A DNA stretch of 40,620 bases from Gemmatimonadota bacterium (lineage in GTDB: Bacteria; JAAXHH01). Under the pieces are notes generated by a model that saw only the letters and a list, made by a program, of their open reading frames with translations, did no database searches and was not told where the DNA came from. Of the stretch, positions 38,279 through 40,620 are shown one piece after another. Both the position numbers and the translations under genes were made by a program. The number at the start of each line of letters is the position of its first letter. Position 1 is the stretch's first letter. The DNA lies in contig JAPOYX010000051.1 in the NCBI GenBank assembly GCA_026706345.1, forward strand, positions 1 through 40,620. Reading direction: 5' to 3'.

Positions 38279-39145
38279 ATGAAGCTGACCAAGAAGATCC
38301 AGGTTCGGGACGACCAGGCGTTGGACATCTACTTGAAGGAAATCGGGGATACGGAACTGCTTACCCCGGAAGACGAGGAGTCACTGGCCCGTCGCATCCG
38401 GGATGGTGACGAGAAAGCCCTGGAGACCATGGTCCACGCGAACTTGCGTTTCGTGGTGGCCGTGGCGAAGCAGTATCAGAACCAGGGACTGGCCCTTTCC
38501 GATCTGATCAGCGAAGGGAACATCGGCCTGATGAAGGCTGCCCGGCGTTTCGACGAGAAGAAGGGATTCAAATTCATCTCCTACGCCGTCTGGTGGATCC
38601 GGCAGGCCATTCTCCACGCCCTGGCCGAACAGGCCCGGTTGATCCGTCTCCCCGTCAACAAGATCGAGGAGTTGCGCCGGATCGAGCGATCCATCAAGAA
38701 AAAGGATATCGAACGCGCGAACGCCAAGACTGCTTCCGACGATGGAACCGACGAGGACGAGGAGGCCGGCGCGGATCTCGGCCGTCATCCCGCCATGCCG
38801 GAATGGGCGAGCACGCCGCTCTCGCTGGACGCGCCCGTCGGCGACCAGGACGCCTATACCCTGATGGACCGGCTCCGGGACCAGGACAGCAAGATGCCGG
38901 ACGAGGAGCTGCAGGAAGAGCTGTTGCGGAATGAGGTAAGGCGTGCGGTTTCGACCTTGAGCGACCGCGAGAGCGAAGTGTTGAATCTCTACTTCGGCCT
39001 GGATTCGGACCGAACCTACACCCTCGAGGAAATCGGGCTGCGTTTCGGTCTGACGCGGGAACGGATCCGCCAGATCAAGCAGAAGGCCATCAACAAGCTG
39101 CGCCACACCCGCAAAGGCACGCGCCTGGCCGCCTATGCGGACTAA
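38279..39145 (+). CDS. rpoD: RNA polymerase sigma factor, primary-type (RpoD/SigA)
   Basis: A 288-residue sigma-70 factor beginning at region 1.2 (DDQALDIYLKEIGDTELLTP), without region 1.1, as in Bacteroidota and relatives. Region 2 is textbook (LRFVVAVAKQYQNQGLALSD, FKFISYAVWWIRQAILHAL), and region 4 ends with the -35-binding helix GLTRERIRQIKQKAINKLRH. Between them, residues 139-176, the usual region 3 helix-turn (REPTPEELA-like) is replaced by a charged, acidic linker with DDGTDEDEEAGAD. GGGAGGTG is 7 nt before the ATG. It is likely a housekeeping sigma, though an alternative group 2 role is possible given the altered region 3. Confidence 0.93.
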   Translation: MKLTKKIQVRDDQALDIYLKEIGDTELLTPEDEESLARRIRDGDEKALETMVHANLRFVVAVAKQYQNQGLALSDLISEGNIGLMKAARRFDEKKGFKFISYAVWWIRQAILHALAEQARLIRLPVNKIEELRRIERSIKKKDIERANAKTASDDGTDEDEEAGADLGRHPAMPEWASTPLSLDAPVGDQDAYTLMDRLRDQDSKMPDEELQEELLRNEVRRAVSTLSDRESEVLNLYFGLDSDRTYTLEEIGLRFGLTRERIRQIKQKAINKLRHTRKGTRLAAYAD

Positions 39146-39172
39146 AATACGGGAGTGATCGTAAAAACGCTG

Positions 39173-39200
39173 CCGGTCGGCGAGGGACATGGCCGGCCGG
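39173..39200 (-). terminator. Possible hairpin terminator between rpoD and the nuclease-like gene
   Basis: CCGGTCGGC and GCCGGCCGG form a 9-bp stem with one T-G pair. On the minus strand it is followed after 5 nt by TTTTT, so it could end transcription from the nuclease-like gene; on the plus strand there is no T-run for rpoD. Confidence 0.35.
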
Positions 39201-39370
39201 TACAGAAAAGAACATAGCGGCCGTACGCGAAGAAATGGCGGCGTCGCGCGAACTCTTGAGCGGAATTGACCCAATCCGTCTGCCGTTGCCCCGGCGGGAG
39301 TTCACCGGCGTCGCTTTTTCTGTTTACTTGGGATAGCAGACCCCAGGACTATATCCTCTATACTAAGGTT

Positions 39371-40423
39371 CTATATCTGAGAATCAGATCGGTTGATCTG
39401 AACATCCAGATCAGAGTACCTTGATGACAAAGACTCAGCGGCGTTTATTGCATCTTCTGTTGTCCACTGGTTAGTTAAAGCGTAAGTTTTGCCATCTACT
39501 TCGAACAACTCACCTTTGTCAATAAAGAACCGTCTCGGTCTGTCTTTAGATATTGTTCGCAGCTCACGCCTGAACTCTACCGAACTGACATTTCTTTCGA
39601 TTACGTGAAACGGGTTGGGTTTCACATTTTTTATCGAAGAAACCACCTCTTCAATTGGTTTTCCCTTTGAAATCACGTATCGTGTGACATGATGTATCAT
39701 CTTACGACTGCTTAGGTTTGGCTGTTGATTTCCCTCCGTTGTAACCTCAAAACGTGCAGTATCCCTCGACCTCTTTCTAATCTCCCGCTCTTTCATTGTT
39801 TTCTCACGAATCCTCACCTGATATTCCTCTGCTTCCGGCAATGGAATGACTGTTTGAATATCGAGGAATGTTCCATCCTTGCTCGCATACGGATTCATAC
39901 GTACGCAACGGATATCCAGGCCAAGGTTGTTTAGCCACATTACTGATGTATAAAGTTCCCTTGAGAATTCCGCAGAGGCAAGCACGATTCTCACATCCTG
40001 GGCGAACTCTTCTTCACGCTGATCTTCCCAACTCAGAAAATCCAACAAACCCTCTTCTGGATTAGACGCGTTGCCATTCTTGCGTAAGTAAGTTCCATAT
40101 ATTTCTACAAGCTTGTCGAAGGTCAGCGCCGAAATCATAGCTGCATACCTCAGAGCCTGAAGTTCCATGTATCCGCCATCAGTCGTGCGTTTGAGTTCGA
40201 TCACAACCAAACTGGCATCTTTGTCGATACCCAACAGATCAATCCGGTTTCTATTGTCCTCCCAATCACTGAATTCCTCGGATACAATTAGAGTATCTGG
40301 AGAAATCGCACTGATCTGGGATTTAAGCATTTTCTGCAAATCTATTTCCTTAAGGTCCTGATCTTTGAATGTAGTCTCGTCAAGTTTCACGAGTTGTTTA
40401 TCGTGTATTTTGTAAATTGGCAT
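39371..40423 (-). CDS. PD-(D/E)XK nuclease-like protein
   Basis: A 350-residue protein of unknown specificity. The N-terminal domain has the restriction-endonuclease-like core: Glu50 in VSEEFSDWEDN, Asp62 in RIDLLGI, Glu76-Leu-Lys78 in LVVIELKRTTDG, then Gln89 in MELQALRYAAM. This resembles the NucS/DUF91-type nuclease fold. The C-terminal part (about 180-350) is charged, with a helix of Arg/Glu/Lys and an unfamiliar domain. GAGGT sits just before the ATG. The gene is much AT-richer than rpoD beside it, a sign of transfer. Restriction or DNA repair roles are both possible; no methyltransferase or partner is visible before the window ends. Confidence 0.72.
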   Translation of the reverse strand: MPIYKIHDKQLVKLDETTFKDQDLKEIDLQKMLKSQISAISPDTLIVSEEFSDWEDNRNRIDLLGIDKDASLVVIELKRTTDGGYMELQALRYAAMISALTFDKLVEIYGTYLRKNGNASNPEEGLLDFLSWEDQREEEFAQDVRIVLASAEFSRELYTSVMWLNNLGLDIRCVRMNPYASKDGTFLDIQTVIPLPEAEEYQVRIREKTMKEREIRKRSRDTARFEVTTEGNQQPNLSSRKMIHHVTRYVISKGKPIEEVVSSIKNVKPNPFHVIERNVSSVEFRRELRTISKDRPRRFFIDKGELFEVDGKTYALTNQWTTEDAINAAESLSSRYSDLDVQINRSDSQI

Positions 40424-40620
40424 GGATACCTCACTCTACACGGGCCGGACAAACATGAAACAACACAGACTATTGCATATGGTCATCTCAACCATTCGGC
40501 TTTGCAGACTTGCTACTGTCTTCGGTAAGTACCCTCTACTTTGAGCAATCGAACTCTATCGTAGCTCGCGCTTGTCGAGTGACACATGAGAACATAACGG
40601 ACTGCGTACTTGGGAGATAA

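Noticed and set aside
40424-40620. A gene at the right edge
   Set aside because: No frame with a ribosome site or recognisable protein was seen in the last 197 bp.

Overview
The window is 40.6 kb of high-GC bacterial chromosome, roughly 60% GC by eye, cut by several clearly AT-richer blocks. It looks like an uncultured member of the FCB side of the tree (Gemmatimonadota or Latescibacterota-like). This is inference. It rests on a short RpoD that starts directly at region 1.2, a lipoprotein with Big_2 domains and plant-type LRRs, phytanoyl-CoA dioxygenase and CocE-type hydrolases, and general codon usage. No rRNA gene is present to settle it.

Layout. 0.1-3.2 kb: an Eis-like GNAT acetyltransferase converging with a secreted CocE/NonD hydrolase. 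3.4-6.2 kb (minus): IMP dehydrogenase, a HAD hydrolase and a C-terminal J-domain protein. 6.4-8.1 kb: a LysR regulator with an AT-rich control region and a small lipoprotein. 8.1-8.9 kb: a frameshifted GIY-YIG/DUF4357 gene. 9.0-16.7 kb: phosphoglycerate kinase divergent from the glutamate synthase pair gltB-gltD. 17-22.6 kb: a membrane-anchored coiled-coil protein, a PhyH dioxygenase, a Tat/lipoprotein flavin amine oxidase, a PhnD-like protein and a TPR protein. 22.6-29.1 kb: a MazF fragment, an intact VapBC pair, a T4 endonuclease V-like glycosylase coupled to a Kef-type antiporter, an LRR/beta-propeller lipoprotein and an orphan HigA. 29.2-32.1 kb: a HelD-like helicase with an internal deletion, then tRNA-Asn with its own promoter and terminator. 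32.1-34.9 kb: a YbdK-type carboxylate-amine ligase, an orphan RHH antitoxin, a small-protein/nucleotidyltransferase pair and an outer-membrane-barrel candidate. 35.1-39.1 kb: a stress and transcription block of dnaK, hsp20 and rpoD. 39.4-40.4 kb: an AT-rich PD-(D/E)XK nuclease-like gene.

Three themes stand out. First, toxin-antitoxin-like genes in various states of decay are spread from 22.6 to 34.3 kb. Second, short tandem duplications (13 to 52 bp units) recur, often at or just after a stop codon, and inside genes mostly in multiples of three. Third, two core-machinery proteins have unusual layouts: RpoD has an acidic linker where region 3 should be, and the HelD-like helicase lacks the segment that carries motifs IV and V. 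No self-evident new defence system is present. The best candidates for follow-up are the overlapping small-protein/nucleotidyltransferase pair, the altered helicase and the altered sigma factor.
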